A DNA stretch of 64,000 nt from Triplophysa rosa (taxonomy: Eukaryota > Chordata > Actinopteri > Cypriniformes > Nemacheilidae): contig NC_079902.1 of NCBI RefSeq assembly GCF_024868665.1, positions 12,056,550 through 12,120,549 of the forward strand, written 5' to 3'. Of the stretch, positions 37,786 through 50,197 are shown in pieces. How positions within the stretch are numbered: the first letter of the stretch is position 1; each line of letters starts with the position of its first letter. A model generated the notes under the pieces. That model did no database searches. It was not told the DNA's origin and worked only from the letters and a program-made list of their open reading frames with translations. The translations under genes and the position numbers were made by a program.

Positions 37786-38313
37786 CAATTATAATCGTGT
37801 AGTACCTTATAGTTCCTGCTAATTCAGTTTGCCCTTTTCAAAAAAAAACCCAACAATTTTATTGATTTTCTAAAGTCAGGAGGCAAGAGAAGTAGTTATT
37901 AAAACAATCTACAGGAAGTTTCCTATTAACACACAAAAAGTGAAGCTTATACAAGACACTGAAACCGAGTCTCAGGCTACATTTATTATATGATAAATTC
38001 TGTGACACAAGTTTAAGCGCTGCACCACAGAATTCTGCTTCCCTGGGACTATCCCATTGTTCTTGAATCGAAGAGCTGAGGTGGGCAATATTACAGCCCC
38101 CCTTTGAGGATACATCTATTGTCATTTCAGACTGCTACAAAGTAATGACTCATTGCACTAGGAGAAAACTGAATCAAGAGGAAAGCACATAGCTCATCTT
38201 TCATGCGGCCGCCCCCACGTTACACAGCTGTTAAAACTTCAGGTTCCTTTCGAACACTAGGTTTCTTTCTGTGTTTTGGATCACCCTTAAAATCAAATCA
38301 GAAATAGGTTGGA

Positions 38314-38730
38314 TGTTGTGAGAGAATTCTTCTGCAGATCTGGGAGCACAAAAACAAGACACAGAGAGGTATCAAGCTTTTGAACTCAGAATTTATTTTA
38401 GAAACTACAACTCTTAATATACGGTACCAAAAGACATCTGGAAGGTTTCATATATCCAGGGGTTCACAGAATGACCAAATAAGGTATAGCAGGTCAGACA
38501 AAGAATGTTTAGCTTAGAAGGAATCCCCTCCTCCATATAAATAGCTAGAAGGAATCCCTTCCTCCAACTACATAGCCAGCAATGTATTCGGTGAGCTTAA
38601 CAACTTCACAATTCATTATTTTGCGGGCTTGTATTCATTTATGCGGAAATTAAATCTAACAACAGCAAGACCTGGGAAATCACCCCCGAGATTCACATGC
38701 TTGGGGATTCAGCTTTAGTCACATCCTACA
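38314..38730 (-). mobile_element. Solo-LTR-like element, 417 bp
   Basis: On the minus strand it reads TGTAGGATGTG...CTCTCACAACA, that is TG...CA. A TATTTATATGG TATA-like box lies near 38545, with AATAAA near 38394. A 31-bp tandem duplication (AGAAGGAATCCCCTCC / AGAAGGAATCCCTTCC, 38516-38577) lies in the U3-like part. No TSD was found, and there are no attached genes. It is an endogenous-retrovirus-like fragment at best. Confidence 0.45.
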
Positions 38731-39040
38731 ACTCAGGGTTTCATTTGAGTATCAAAATAGTACCATTCTGTAATAATATCCATGCCCTTTTCCTTATCGA
38801 GCATCGTGAGACATGTTAGGGGAAATGCCAACACGCTGTTTATCTGAATCAAATGTCAACTATTGCAAATTATACACATTGCATTCATACTACTAATGGA
38901 TCATTAGATGTTTTTAAAGGTGAAGTGTGTAATTTGTGCATCACTAACGGCACGAAACAGAATGGCAAAAAGACTGTTTGCAATCAGGTTTCAGATACTT
39001 CTACTGTTTGTTCACGCAAGAATCAAAATATCTTTATAGG

Positions 39041-39295
39041 TTAATGACCCTCATGTCATTCCATACCTGTACGACTTTCTTCTTCTGCAGAGCACCAAAA
39101 ATATTTTGAGGAATGTTGGTAACCAAACAACATTGACCCCCATTGACTACTATTGTGTGAACACAAAACTACTGAGGCAGAATATCTTCTTTTGTGTTCC
39201 TCAGAAGAAAGAAAGCCATACAAGTTTTAAACGACATGAGGGTGAAAACATGACTACAGAATTTTTATTTTTGTGTGAACTGTCCCTGTATAACA
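39041..39295. mobile_element. AGGGATAGTTCACC-family MITE, left end lost
   Basis: Contains GACCCTCATGTCATTCC, the AAATATTTTGAGGAATGTTGG and AATATCTTCTTTTGTGTTCC arms, and GTGTGAACTGTCCCTGTA at the right. Confidence 0.65.
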
Positions 39296-39833
39296 AACAG
39301 GTTGCCCTGGCCCTAACTTACATAAATGGTTGAGACAGAAATGTACAGCTTTTTAAAACTAATAAAGCAATGTTTTATAGTGCCATCATGCTTCTCAGTA
39401 ATTTAAAATACTGTATGAATTATTGACTTGTATTTATGTATGTCTTGCAATAAACTGGGGGAGGTAGACGTATTTTAACATTGAAAAACGATACACTTAA
39501 ACTCTAAAACACATTGACATTTAAAAATGACCATATCAGCCTGAAGCAGATGAAAATGATTAATGAATGTGATTGAAAAGACGCCATGACATGAATATCA
39601 GTCAGATCAGTAGCCTAGAAAAAACTGTTTAATTCTACATGGAGCGATTCCCGCAATGCTGACATCACATGACAAGATGTTTCTGGTAGCTACTACAAAT
39701 AATGTATTTACATTTGACTTTTTCAGTGCTCAGAGCATTATACAACACAACAGACATATCAACAACACCATAACAATGGAGTAACACATAAGACTGAAAG
39801 ACATAAACAAAGGCCCAATGCAACACTCTATGT

Positions 39834-40851
39834 CAGGGGTCTTCAACTACTTTTCTTTGAAGGCCAGATTCCAAAAGTATAAATGTAAGCTTCAGCGCAA
39901 GTTCTGCCGGGAAGACTCAATCTTACGTCACTTACTACGTATAGACCTAACCAATCATCACCTAACTAATCATCATCTAACACTTGGAGTATATACGATC
40001 GTCACTTACCCTTTGTTTGCGTTCGCAGTTGAAGCAGCCGATATTCACCCCCATCCTCCCCACCACCACCAGGATGGTCCCTGCCCATTAACCCCAGGGG
40101 GGTTGGCTGCGCCCCTGCCTTCATCATCAGGCAGGAAGTGCAGGAATTCTTGACCCTCTGGATGCGAGCTATGGACGGGGCCTACGCCAAAGAACTATAT
40201 TTTACCATATTCGCACCTTGTCGCTGATCAGTTGTCTAATAAGTGAAAGTGACCTATTAGTCAGATATGGTGACCCATACCCGAAATGTGACCTCTGCTT
40301 TTAACCCATCCAGAGAGTAGTGAACACACGCACAGCAAGTGGTGAACACACGTACACCCGGAGCAGTTCATTGAATAAATGTTCATTGTCAAGTATTCTC
40401 GCCTCCCGATTTGGCTGTTTAAATCATACATAATGAATGCAGTAATCACACAGTTTTTCCCTTATCTGAGACAACAGTTAACATGGTGTACTCTTCCTGC
40501 AGTTACTTTTAAGGGCACAAGACATGTTTTGGAACGCAACCCATCGCGTGCGCAAACCGACTGCCTGTGGCTGTGGATTGCCGATTATAACGTTGTAAAT
40601 AATTACGTTTCTTGGACAGACCGATCAAATCACTTTATAAGACTTCAATCGTTATAAGCCGAAAGGAAATACTTTCGTAATGAACGTAGCAGCGTTTGGG
40701 ACTTTCGAAGATGTGGCGTCTCAGGACGTGCATTTCTTGAAGCACACTGTTTTCTTGAAGTCTCTCCACTTATTTGAAATGTTAAGGCGGGCCAGGTAAA
40801 GATGATTGGCGGGCCGCATTTGGCCCACGGGCCACCAGTTGACTAGCCCTG
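39834..40851. mobile_element. hAT-type element, CAGGGGTCTTCAACTA family, 1018 bp
   Basis: CTCTATGT at 39826-39833 and 40852-40859 is an exact 8-bp TSD. Ends CAGGGGTCTTCAACTACTTT and CCAGTTGACTAGCCCTG, with GGCCCACGGGCCACC near the right. Internal 40245-40372 (GATATGGTGACCCATACCCG) looks like another dispersed repeat. No transposase. Confidence 0.85.
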
Positions 40852-40859
40852 CTCTATGT

Positions 40860-42021
40860 GGACCTGCGGCTTTGCAAGTCCACGAGACCATATGTCTTTT
40901 AATGTCTCAGACAGATGTTCACAAGCACCTCCTTGACTACTATCCAGAATATTATGTGGCAAAGCGTTGACTCTGATAACCATGAGGGCTTCATTTGACA
41001 TGGAGCCAAAAACATATTTACAAGTCATTTATTGTGGATATACCTTAAATTCTGAACTCCCATCAAACAACAAACCAGGCAAAATAAAACAACGGGTGAG
41101 TCAGCAAGCAATTGTCCATTAATCAAACCCTCAGTCACTGTCCTGTATGATATACATGGCTGGTCTCTCTCGCTTTTGAGTCGAACAGAGAATGCAAGAG
41201 AATAAAGGCAAGTTCTTTTCATGTGACTGAGGCCTCTGGCAGAGACGGTGCAGGGAGGCATTAAATTGTTTTTCAGATGTTTGTTTCCCCGCCTCTCCCT
41301 CCAGATGTGTGTCAAGGTTTTACATCACTTCCCTTATTAATGTCAGCGCTCTGAAGCCGAGGTCACCTTAGGAGGACGCACGCAGCCAGAGACAGAGAGA
41401 GCAGCAGGGATTACTGTTTACACACAAATACTACACATTATCCAAACAAATGCTGGGGGATTTGAACTCACTTAGTTATTTTCTGTAAGCTTTAGCTATT
41501 AAATAAATGCATGGAAATTGACTGATGCTGTTATGTAATGAGATCATGAATAGAGATGCACTTTTTATTTGGGACTGTATCTGTGTTGCGGTGATACAAA
41601 TGCCAGCTTTCATCAGAAGCATGAAATATGCTGGATTAGGGTGTTGGAGTAAACACTGTTTTTAATGGTTTGAACAGTTTTTGTGTGTAAACGGACTTTA
41701 CCAAATTGTTTTTTTTTATTTAACAAACTGGTTGATGTTGGTTATTTTGTGTTACACCAAAACAGTTGCCCATTGTAAGATGTATCACCAACTTTTTTTG
41801 CTTTCGCTCCAGTGACGTTCCTTTTTTTCTAGTAATCGTACGTCTGTGTACAATATCACATCGTAATTAGCATTCATACGAATTAGTCACTTACGAAACT
41901 TACGAATTCCTGTCAGATAAGGTTGGTATTACACAAAACAGTTTATCCAAAAACAAAAAATCGACAATTCATAAGCTGCTGAAAGATAGGTTACGTTAGT
42001 TTGATAATTTAATATTTTATA
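40860..42021. other. Noncoding stretch
   Basis: Nothing recognised apart from AT-rich sequence with a TACGAAACTTACGAATTC repeat-like scrap near 41,895. Confidence 0.45.
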
Positions 42022-42331
42022 TAATGGTAACACGTTATTTGTATTTGTTAACATTAGTTAATGCATTAGCTAACATGAACTAACAATGAACAATACTTCT
42101 ACAGCATTTGCTGATCTTGGTTTATGTTAATTTTTGCATTTACTGATTACATTTTTTAAATCAAACATTGTAACTGTTAACATTAGTCAATGCACCATGA
42201 ACTTACATGAATATTATTGACATAATTAACAAAGATGTATAAATGCTAAAAAGCTATAATCATGTTCATTGTTATAGTTCACATTAGCTAATGCATTTAC
42301 TAATGTTAACAAATACAACCTTACTGTATTA
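42022..42331. mobile_element. Palindromic MITE, TTGTTAACATTAGTTAATGC family
   Basis: GTATTTGTTAACATTAGTTA near the left is mirrored by TACTAATGTTAACAAATACA at the right. The middle repeats TTAACATTAGTCAATGCA. About 310 bp, AT-rich, no coding. A frequent fish repeat. Confidence 0.75.
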
Positions 42332-43440
42332 AGTATTAATTCTGTCAGCTACCCATAAAAGTATACTGCGCTCCGTTTAACACATTTTAACACTCAAAAA
42401 TAAACAGCACTCGCAATTGTGAAAAAGGTCGATCAGAGCCTAATCTCGAGCCTGCATAGATCAATGGCCAGGCCGACAGGCCCTTAAAGAGAGTGATGGC
42501 TGGATGAGAACTCAGGCTGTGCAGCTTCGGTGAACACATCACTTCAGTCCCAGCCTATAAGGCACCTCAGTTTGTCTCGTAATTTCTCATTTGTCAGCCA
42601 GAAGCGGCCCAGCCTCTGCAGAAAGCAGAAACAGGCGTTGACGAGAAAAAGCAGCAACCAGTGTCTCAAAAGCTATCAGCACCTTTTAAAAAATGCTGCC
42701 TCCTCATTCCTGCCATAACTCTCACACCCGACCTCTGATCCCCATCGTAAACATGCATAACAACATATTGTACGTGTGTTGCAGTATCTGAGACCCCATG
42801 ACCCACAGCTCGCAGTCAACAGCTGTTTACTATGCGATCTGATGTTCACACATTCTTAAAACACTTCACACATTCATATATTGACCTGTCCATCCTTGAT
42901 CCACATAACATGGCCTCAACATGTGCAACATTATATATAACGACTATGCGATCCTATGTGCGTTTGCCTGGGAAACATACTTCATACTTCGCTAAACACA
43001 AATGGAATAGCAAGTGGAATGGCAATTTCCTCTGGCCTTGATCTTGCTTAGAGTTGAAGATAGACTGGAAAAATGCAAATTGCTCAGCGTGAAAATGTAT
43101 TCAAATGAAGATGCCTGTGAGTGGTACATCTCAAAGATGACATGCGGCTTTAACAGTTGTCATCTACGATCAGACTGCCGTGGCTTTGATTTTCAAGCAG
43201 ACGTGTTTAATGTATCTGCAATGGAGGATTTTTGTCCTTTACAAGAGCTTCCGTGCAACCAACACTCTGCATGCACAACGCACCAAACGCTAACAAAATA
43301 AGGTCAAATTTAATGGAACTGTGGATCAAAAATTTTAGCTGATATAGATTTTTTATGCTATAGTGTTTATATTACTTTGTTTTTTAAAGGTTAACCCTAG
43401 TATAGATGTTAACTTAAAATATATGAATAAATGCCACATC
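42332..43440. other. Noncoding stretch
   Basis: A 95-codon frame at 43014-43301 has several Cys and acidic residues but no recognised domain or clear splice frame. Not called. Confidence 0.45.
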
Positions 43441-44316
43441 CACCGGTTTCACAGACACGGCTTAGCCAGGACTATGCCTAAGGGTGCATTTATATTTTGC
43501 ATTAACATGCAATCTCGGTGATCCGGATCTTCAGACAATCAGGACACAGCGCGTTTACACTTGTCAACATCAAGTGGCTTCCACATCTGGATAACTGATC
43601 GGATCTCTATAGTTTCCCGCCCATTATTTTAATAAGCCTGCAATTTAAAAATATCCCTGGTGTGGGGAGATTTCACACAACACGTATAACAGGGAGGATG
43701 AGCATGTTACAGATTTTATACACTGGAAAGTATCCGCCGCAGCCATGTTGAAATCGAGGCAGCCGTGGGAAGTAAACCATGGTTAAAACAATTAATGATC
43801 TTGTATGTGAAAGTATAAGCAGAGGACGTTTGTAAAACTACACAAGCTTTTGTTTCACTCGCACACACACAGACATCATTTGTTTATTCATGCCACAGAC
43901 ACATAAAATAATCACATAAGTAGGCCGAAGTTACTATGATCAAAAGCGACCACTTACATCGTTCTCGTCTATTTGGGTTGGTTTGGCTGAAAGTGACAGC
44001 GCATCATTTCTTTGGTCTGCGCCCTAAACAAGCTGGTATAGTGTTGCTATCCGTGTCTGTGACATGAAAATAAACAAATGATGCGTTTAAAAACACCATT
44101 GGCGCTGTGTGTGCAAGTAAAACCCGTTCGTGGCAGTCAGATAAACTGGTGGATTGCGTTTACATTACACTGAGATCCGATCACAATGCGTCCTCAACTA
44201 CCTCTTAAACAGGACACACTGATCAGATAACATTCCGATCAGAAGAGCGTTTACACTTGTCTTTTCAATGTGTATGTGGACAACATCCAGATACAGGTCG
44301 CATGTTAATGCAAAAT

Positions 44317-45946
44317 CACCACTCTCCGCGAGGCGTCGACTGAAGAGAGAGTGCATCGGCTGTCTGGTTCAGGACGCCTGGGATGTGTGTGGCTCGCAGG
44401 GAGCTGATCACCTGCTGACTCCAGAGGAGGAGGCGCCGGGCGAATCGTGTTAGCTGCCGTGAGTGAATGCCACCCTGAAGATTGATATATGCCACGGCAG
44501 CTGTGCTGTCCGACCGGACCAGCACGTGCTTGTCCTGCACGAGAGGTTGTAGCCTCCTCAGTGCAAGTAGCACAGCCAACAACTCTAGGCAGTTGATATG
44601 CCAACGCAGGCGGGGGCCCGTACACCGCCCCGACACTGCGTGCCCGTTGCACACGGCACCCCAACCCTGCAGGGAGGCATCTGTCGTCACCACGACGTGC
44701 CTTGACCTAGGGGGACCCCTGTCCGCAAGAAGGTCATGGGAGACCAGGGGGTTAGGGTGCGTCGGCAGAAAGGCGTGATGACCATACGCCTGCTGCCGGT
44801 GTGCCACGCTCTCCAAGGAACCCGACTCTGTAGCCAGTGTTGGAGCGGTCGCATGTGCATCGACCTGAGGGGGACCACCCCTGCCGAGGATGCCATATAT
44901 CCCAGGAGCCTCTGAAATTGTTTCAGGGGGACCGCTTTCAGGCAGTTCAACACTGACTGGGCGCGCTCTGTAGTCAGTCGCACTGTCATGGAGACAGAGT
45001 TGAGTTCCATACCGAAAAAGAGGATGTTCTGCACAGGGGAGAGCTTGCTCTTTTCCCAGTTGACCTGTAGCCCCAACCAATCTAGGTGCCGGAGCACCAG
45101 GTCCCTGTGTGTACACAACAGATCTCGCGAGTGTGCCAAGATTAGCCAGTCATCGAGATAGTTCAGTATCCGCACACCTCTTTCCCTGAGGGGAAGGAGA
45201 GCGGCTTCCACGATCTTCGTGAAGACACGTGGAGACAGGGACAGACCGAAGGGGAGGACCCTGTACTGATATGCCCGCCCCTCAAAAGCGAACCACAGGA
45301 ACGGCCGATGACGAGGGAGGATCGAGACATGAAAGTATGCGTCCTTCAGGTCAATTGCCATGAACCAATCCAAACATCTGACAGATGTCAGGATGCACCT
45401 CTGCGTGGTCATCCTGAACGGCAGCTTGTGTAGGTGCTTGTTTAGGACACGCAGATCTAGGATGGGGCGCAGCCCCCCGCCTTTCTTTGGGACAATGAAG
45501 TACGGGCTGTAGAACCCGTTGAACATCTCGGCTGGTGGGACAGGCTCGATCGCACCCTTCTGGCGAAGGGTGGCGACCTCGGCCCAAAGCACGGGCGCAT
45601 CCTTGCCTCTGCTGAGGTAGAGAGGATGACCCGAAACTTGGGTGGCCGTCTGGCGAACTGGATCGAGTAGCCGAGACGGATCGTCCTCCTTAGCCAACCT
45701 GACGGCCTGGGAAGCCAAAGCCAGGCTCCCAGGAACCGAGACAGGGGGACTAGGGGTTTGATCTGCTTCATCGTCCCCGCGGGGGGTAGTTCGATGGCCA
45801 GCAATACGGATCCCTTGCCGGGGGAGGGCCCCTGGGGAGGGGATCGGCTGTGCTGTTTTTCCTGCCTGGCGTTTACGCAGCTCAACGCACCATCTGACTG
45901 AGAGTGCTGAGGGCTGGTGTTTATACTCAACGTTGCACTTCGCCAT
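44317..45946 (-). pseudogene. DIRS pol remnant: reverse transcriptase plus RNase H, frameshifted
   Basis: The RT frame (419 codons from 45946) shows YSPYFIVPKKGGGLRPILDL, AIDLKDAYFHV, VLPFGLSLSPRVF and the catalytic YLDD (residues 263-266, at about 45149-45160). The RNase H frame (44317-about 44702) shows TTDASLQGWG, INCLELLAV, RSDSTAAVAYIN and NQTADA, which supply its acidic active-site residues. RT and RNase H belong to one polyprotein but are here in different frames, with a break near 44,700. A second break near 45,610 separates GYSIQFARRPPKF (another frame) from KDAPVLWAEVATLRQKGAIE. The product would be non-functional. The family is known to encode RT-RH upstream of a recombinase. Confidence 0.85.
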
Positions 45947-46186
45947 GGCGCATAGAGTTTGAAGTCTCGAAGTCGATCAGTGTGAAGGCTCCGAAGAACA
46001 AAAGGTGAATGAATGCAGCACACCATCTCCCTTTTATACCCGGATATCCGGGGGCGGAGTCCGGCATGCAAATTTCATTCACCAATTTCATTGGCCTTTT
46101 CTAAACTAGTCAGAAGTTGATAGGTTCTCAAGAGCGAACCCCATCTGTCGGCTCGACAAAATGTCGAGAGACCAACAGAAAGGGAA
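44317..46186 (-). mobile_element. Truncated DIRS-type retrotransposon
   Basis: DIRS elements copy by reverse transcription and integrate with a tyrosine recombinase. On the minus strand the unit starts near 46186 with TTTCTGTTGGTCTCTCGACA, a TCGACATTTTGTCGA palindrome and a TATAAAAGGGAG promoter (about 46040). It then runs into RT and RNase H and stops abruptly after RNase H (GEW at 44316). The recombinase, methylase-like region and 3' end are missing, and the gag region is shortened. The boundaries are fixed by the interrupted TIR of the host element. It cannot move by itself. Confidence 0.85.
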
Positions 46187-47057
46187 ATAAACGCACCCTT
46201 AGTTGAATTAAGATATTTTTGTCTCTTTTATAAAAATGCCTTAGAAGAATACATTACTGGTGTGCATCTCGAGACAAAACAATGGCATTGATATATTTTA
46301 AGATATTTCTGGGCAAGTTATATTCAGTTAAGAGGTCACACATTCATTTTAGTCTGGGACTAGCCTTAAACCTTGTCTGTGAAACCGGGCCGTAATGATC
46401 ACAGCGGAGACGTGAGCAAATACCAAATGATTTCAAAATAAAAGACAAATTCTAAATATGGTCACTGGTATACCATCTATATCCGAGTTTAGACAGCACA
46501 ATAAACTCAGCATAAATATCCTGCCTACTATATAGACAAATCTTCACATTAGCCATAAAATGCCGCCTCCGAAGAGTGTTTTGGAAGTGAGCGTCTGTCT
46601 AAATTAGCTTCAGTAATGCTTGTCACTTTGTCCTCTTAGTCCATTTTAAGGACAAATGGAGATGATGTAACATGCAGATGGGACGCTTAGAGGATCACAA
46701 ACATCAGGTCGTCTTTTTTAAACCATTATTGAAATTTCCTCGAAATAACTACTGTGACAGTAGCTTCTAGATTTAGTTCTCAGTTCATGAATAATGCAGC
46801 AGCGAGATTATAGGTGCGATTAAGACAAACTCATCAGCATTAAAGGCACAGTAAGTTACGCTGACAGAAACCCTTTGACCACTAAACATCTGTCACAAAG
46901 GTTGTTTAAAGTAGTAAGTTCAGACCAGACATGATGACATGAATGACATGAATAAATGTCATTCACAGTTTGTGTGGACTAACAGAGCATGCTTCTACAC
47001 AGAAATGTTAAATAATGGGCATACATTATGTGGACAATATGGTACAACAGATCTAAA

Positions 47058-48100
47058 TAGGGCTGCAGCTATCGATTATTTTAGTAAAAGAGTATTATAC
47101 AGATTAATCGGGTATTCGGATAATAAGTGCTTTTTTCTTTATTAAAGAGCAATACTAAATATACAAGAGAAAATAAGACAGGTCTCTTAAAATGAACAAC
47201 TAATTTGTTTCCTTTTTAGAAAAATGTGCATATTTATTGCTGAAATTGCATACATTAATATCTGTGAAAACTAAACCCATTCAGTACATTCCATTGCCAT
47301 ATTACATTCAAAATGCTATATAATACAAATGTACAAATAAGAAACTTGAATAAAAATAGAAAGAATAATTTCAAAGGTAAACAAGCAACTTCAGCTTATG
47401 CATGATGCATTTAGTTGATCTAAATTAGTTTTATTTTATTTTTTTATATTAAATAGTAATATATTTGTCCACATAAAAATACAGAGTTAACCGGACTTTT
47501 ATTTTGGTAGGTTGTCGGAAGACGCTTATTTTTTAGTATGTCTGTTTCTTCACTCAAACAATAAAATGTTAACAATAAAATGCAAAAACTGGAGATGAAG
47601 TTCATGTGATCATGTCCTCATAAAGCGCAGACGCAGACAAATTCATGAGCATCACGCGTGTAGCACGTTAAACTGTGCAGTTCATTCACTCAGACACGCA
47701 GAACAGCCAGATGACATGTGTAAATAACAGGATTCGGCATCCACTAGTCCGAATCTAGATTTATGGACTCAATGCAGCCGGAAAACAAGTTTCACTCACT
47801 AAAATAGCAGTTCACCATTTCAATAAGCTATCAGTTATTTATCAGCATGAGAAATACGTGTGAGTGTGTGAACAGACTAAAGTGCGTGTGTCTCACGGTG
47901 AATGCGTGAGACTTGAGAGCCCTGTAACATGAACAGAGTTTAGTGGGCTGTGCGTTAGTAATAACGGTCCGTGGGGAAACGCAGTGCTCCGTGTGTACTG
48001 TAGTTAAATGGATTAAATGAAGCTTCGAGCAACAAATATTGCCTCGATGATTTTTTGTATTCAAATTACTCGAGTTACTAGAGGAATCGTTTCAGTCCTA
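47058..48100. mobile_element. hAT-type element, TAGGGCTGCAGC family, 1043 bp
   Basis: Ends TAGGGCTGCAGCTATCGATT and GGAATCGTTTCAGTCCTA. Flanks GATCTAAA (47050-47057) and GATCTTAA (48101-48108) agree at 7 of 8. No transposase frame; AT-rich interior. Confidence 0.8.
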
Positions 48101-48382
48101 GATCTTAATGACAATTTCAGAAATAAAACACAAACTATCTTCAGTCTGGCAAATATAAAATGGTATGGTAAATGAGATCTGGCTCTACATGGGTAAACCC
48201 AGCAAAATCGATTTGAATAATGATATTGTTAATTGACCTGAGACACACACAATGTATGTCTATTCACATCAAGTCCATCAATTCGTTCAGATGATGTTTT
48301 CAGAGAGTGATAATAATGCAGCATTTAAAGTGCATGAATTTTTTTTCTGCAAACAGTTTATGCTTTTGTACCATGTAGTTAA

Positions 48383-48676
48383 AAGGATAGTTCACCCAAA
48401 AATGCATAATTATTTTATGATTCAGGCTACGCACCCTCATGTCATTCCAAACCTGTATGATATTCTTTCTTTTGCAGAACACAAAAGAAGATATTTTGAA
48501 GAACGTTGGTAACCAAACAACATCAGCCCCCATTCGCTTCCATATGGACACAAAATTACTTATAATATCTTCTTTTGTGTTTCAGAGTAGGAAGAAAGTA
48601 AAATAGGTAGTCAAACGGCATGACATGAATAACTGAAAGAATTTATGACAATTTAGATTTTTGGTGAACTATCCCT
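48383..48676. mobile_element. TTAA-flanked MITE, AGGGATAGTTCACC family, complete
   Basis: TTAA at 48379-48382 and 48677-48680. Ends AAGGATAGTTCACCC and GGTGAACTATCCCT. Confidence 0.85.
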
Positions 48677-48680
48677 TTAA

Positions 48681-50194
48681 ACCAATCTTGGTGTTAAACA
48701 GTTAAACAGTCTTGACTCTGTTTGTACAGTCCACTGAATCAGACAATGTAAAGGTTTATTCACACTTATCCAAACAGTTGTAAACCTGCAGTCTTATCCA
48801 TTCCTGTTGTCCACTGCTGCCCTGCTAACACAAGCCTATCCTTCCACACCGATCTGAAACAGCACAGCACATAATTGGTGATATAGAAGTTTAAGAGGGG
48901 AGTGAAGGGGGGTTTGGGAAGAGACTCTTCCAGAGTCCCAGCCTTCTGCTGAGACACACACAAGGTCTGTGATATTCTTAGAGCAAGCAGCCATGACAAC
49001 CTTATAAATGTAACAATCAATTTAGGGCTCCTCAGAGATTAAATAAGAGATGGCATCAATGTACAACAATGAACATGAGCTCAAAAGAACTGCAAATGCC
49101 TTTGTGTGCAGCAGAGCACGCAGTGTGTCTGTGAACCTCTGGAGGTCAATAAGAGTACATGTGCAGTGAGATGATGTATTTGATATAGACTGGTGGGATA
49201 AGTCACTGAGAATAAATTACCCCCGCTGATAGTGTTGTTTATTTGCATGCGCAGTGTTGTTTTAGCCCCCCGTATATGAAATTAATTATGCCAATTAGGA
49301 AATGCAGAAAATGCGCTGTTTAAAATGAGTGATTAATGCATTTGACACAGAGCAATTTCCAATCTTGAAGGCCAATCTTTGGTGCAGAAGGTTGGGGAGA
49401 CCAAGACCAGGCATACTTTATAAGGACCGGTGCAGTCCAGCTACATACTGTAAATAGCTTGAAAATGCAGTCTGGACATCTTCCCAATTATAATGATACA
49501 TTTGGCCATCGATTGATGAATTACTACTGCCTTGATCACAAGAAAATTTAGACCAATGTCTATAATAAGCCTAAAGATTGACAGTGAATTTATTGAAACG
49601 CTATTTCCCTGTAAATTGAATGAATTGGGGGTGGTTAGTAAATAAGACACAGTTTGGCTCTAAAATACAATGTGGAAGAACAGTGCAATTCTTCAGTGAA
49701 TTTGTCTCAGAGTTACAGAACAAAGACAAAAAGATTAAAATGAAAATGTGATGAACACATGGAACAGTAAGCAGAAAATATAATTAAAAGCTCTTTAGAT
49801 GCATGGATCAAAATACAACAGTTATTCCAAATCCCAGGTCGGTAAATTTAGTGCATAAAACAGAGATTTTAATATCTTTCTTTTTCTGTCTCCCTCAGTG
49901 TGTTGTCTCTCGGTCTCTATCTGTTCTGTGAGTAGGTGTGATGTCTGCCACCTCAAGGCTTCGGCTTGCCGCTGTATTACGGCCCATCAACTGTGTGCTG
50001 CCCCATAAACTGACATGGCGCTTTAATGGTGACCTCAATGTTACCTCATATCCTCTGTTCTCATGCCATTGCACTTTACAATCTTCAATGTAAATATATG
50101 TGTTGACTGGCGTGTCAGGTAAAAGAAGTCCTGCATGCTGCCAAACCTTGACCTGGCTGGTTAGCATAGTTCAGTTAGACATTGGTTGGTAGAC
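48681..50194. other. Noncoding stretch, possible conserved element
   Basis: 49,230-49,330 contains ATTTGCATGCG (octamer-like) and AATTAATTATGCCAATTAGG (homeodomain-like cores), resembling a developmental enhancer. Composition only. Confidence 0.35.
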
Positions 50195-50197
50195 CTA

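Larger units (their letters stand above)
43481..46199. mobile_element. AGGGTGCATTTAT-terminus DNA element, middle level of the nest
   Basis: The left terminus AGGGTGCATTTATATTTTGC continues into ATTAACATGC. The reverse complement of this is found as GCATGTTAATGCAAAA (44300-44315), interrupted, then ATAAACGCACCCT (46187-46199). The interruption is the DIRS element. The left body (43481-44316) has no ORF of note but contains several GATCAG and GATCCG motifs. Confidence 0.75.
43441..46390. mobile_element. GCCCGGTTTCACAGACAGGG-family repeat, copy 2, outermost of a three-level nest
   Basis: The left end CCGGTTTCACAGACACGG (43443) pairs with CCTTGTCTGTGAAACCGGGC (ending 46390). It is split by the element at 43481-46199. 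Confidence 0.7.

Noticed and set aside
43014..43301. 95-codon Cys-containing frame
   Set aside because: No family resemblance and no splice sites placing it in a transcript.
44482..44778. Plus-strand frame over the DIRS
   Set aside because: Antisense to RNase H, which has clear catalytic motifs on the minus strand.
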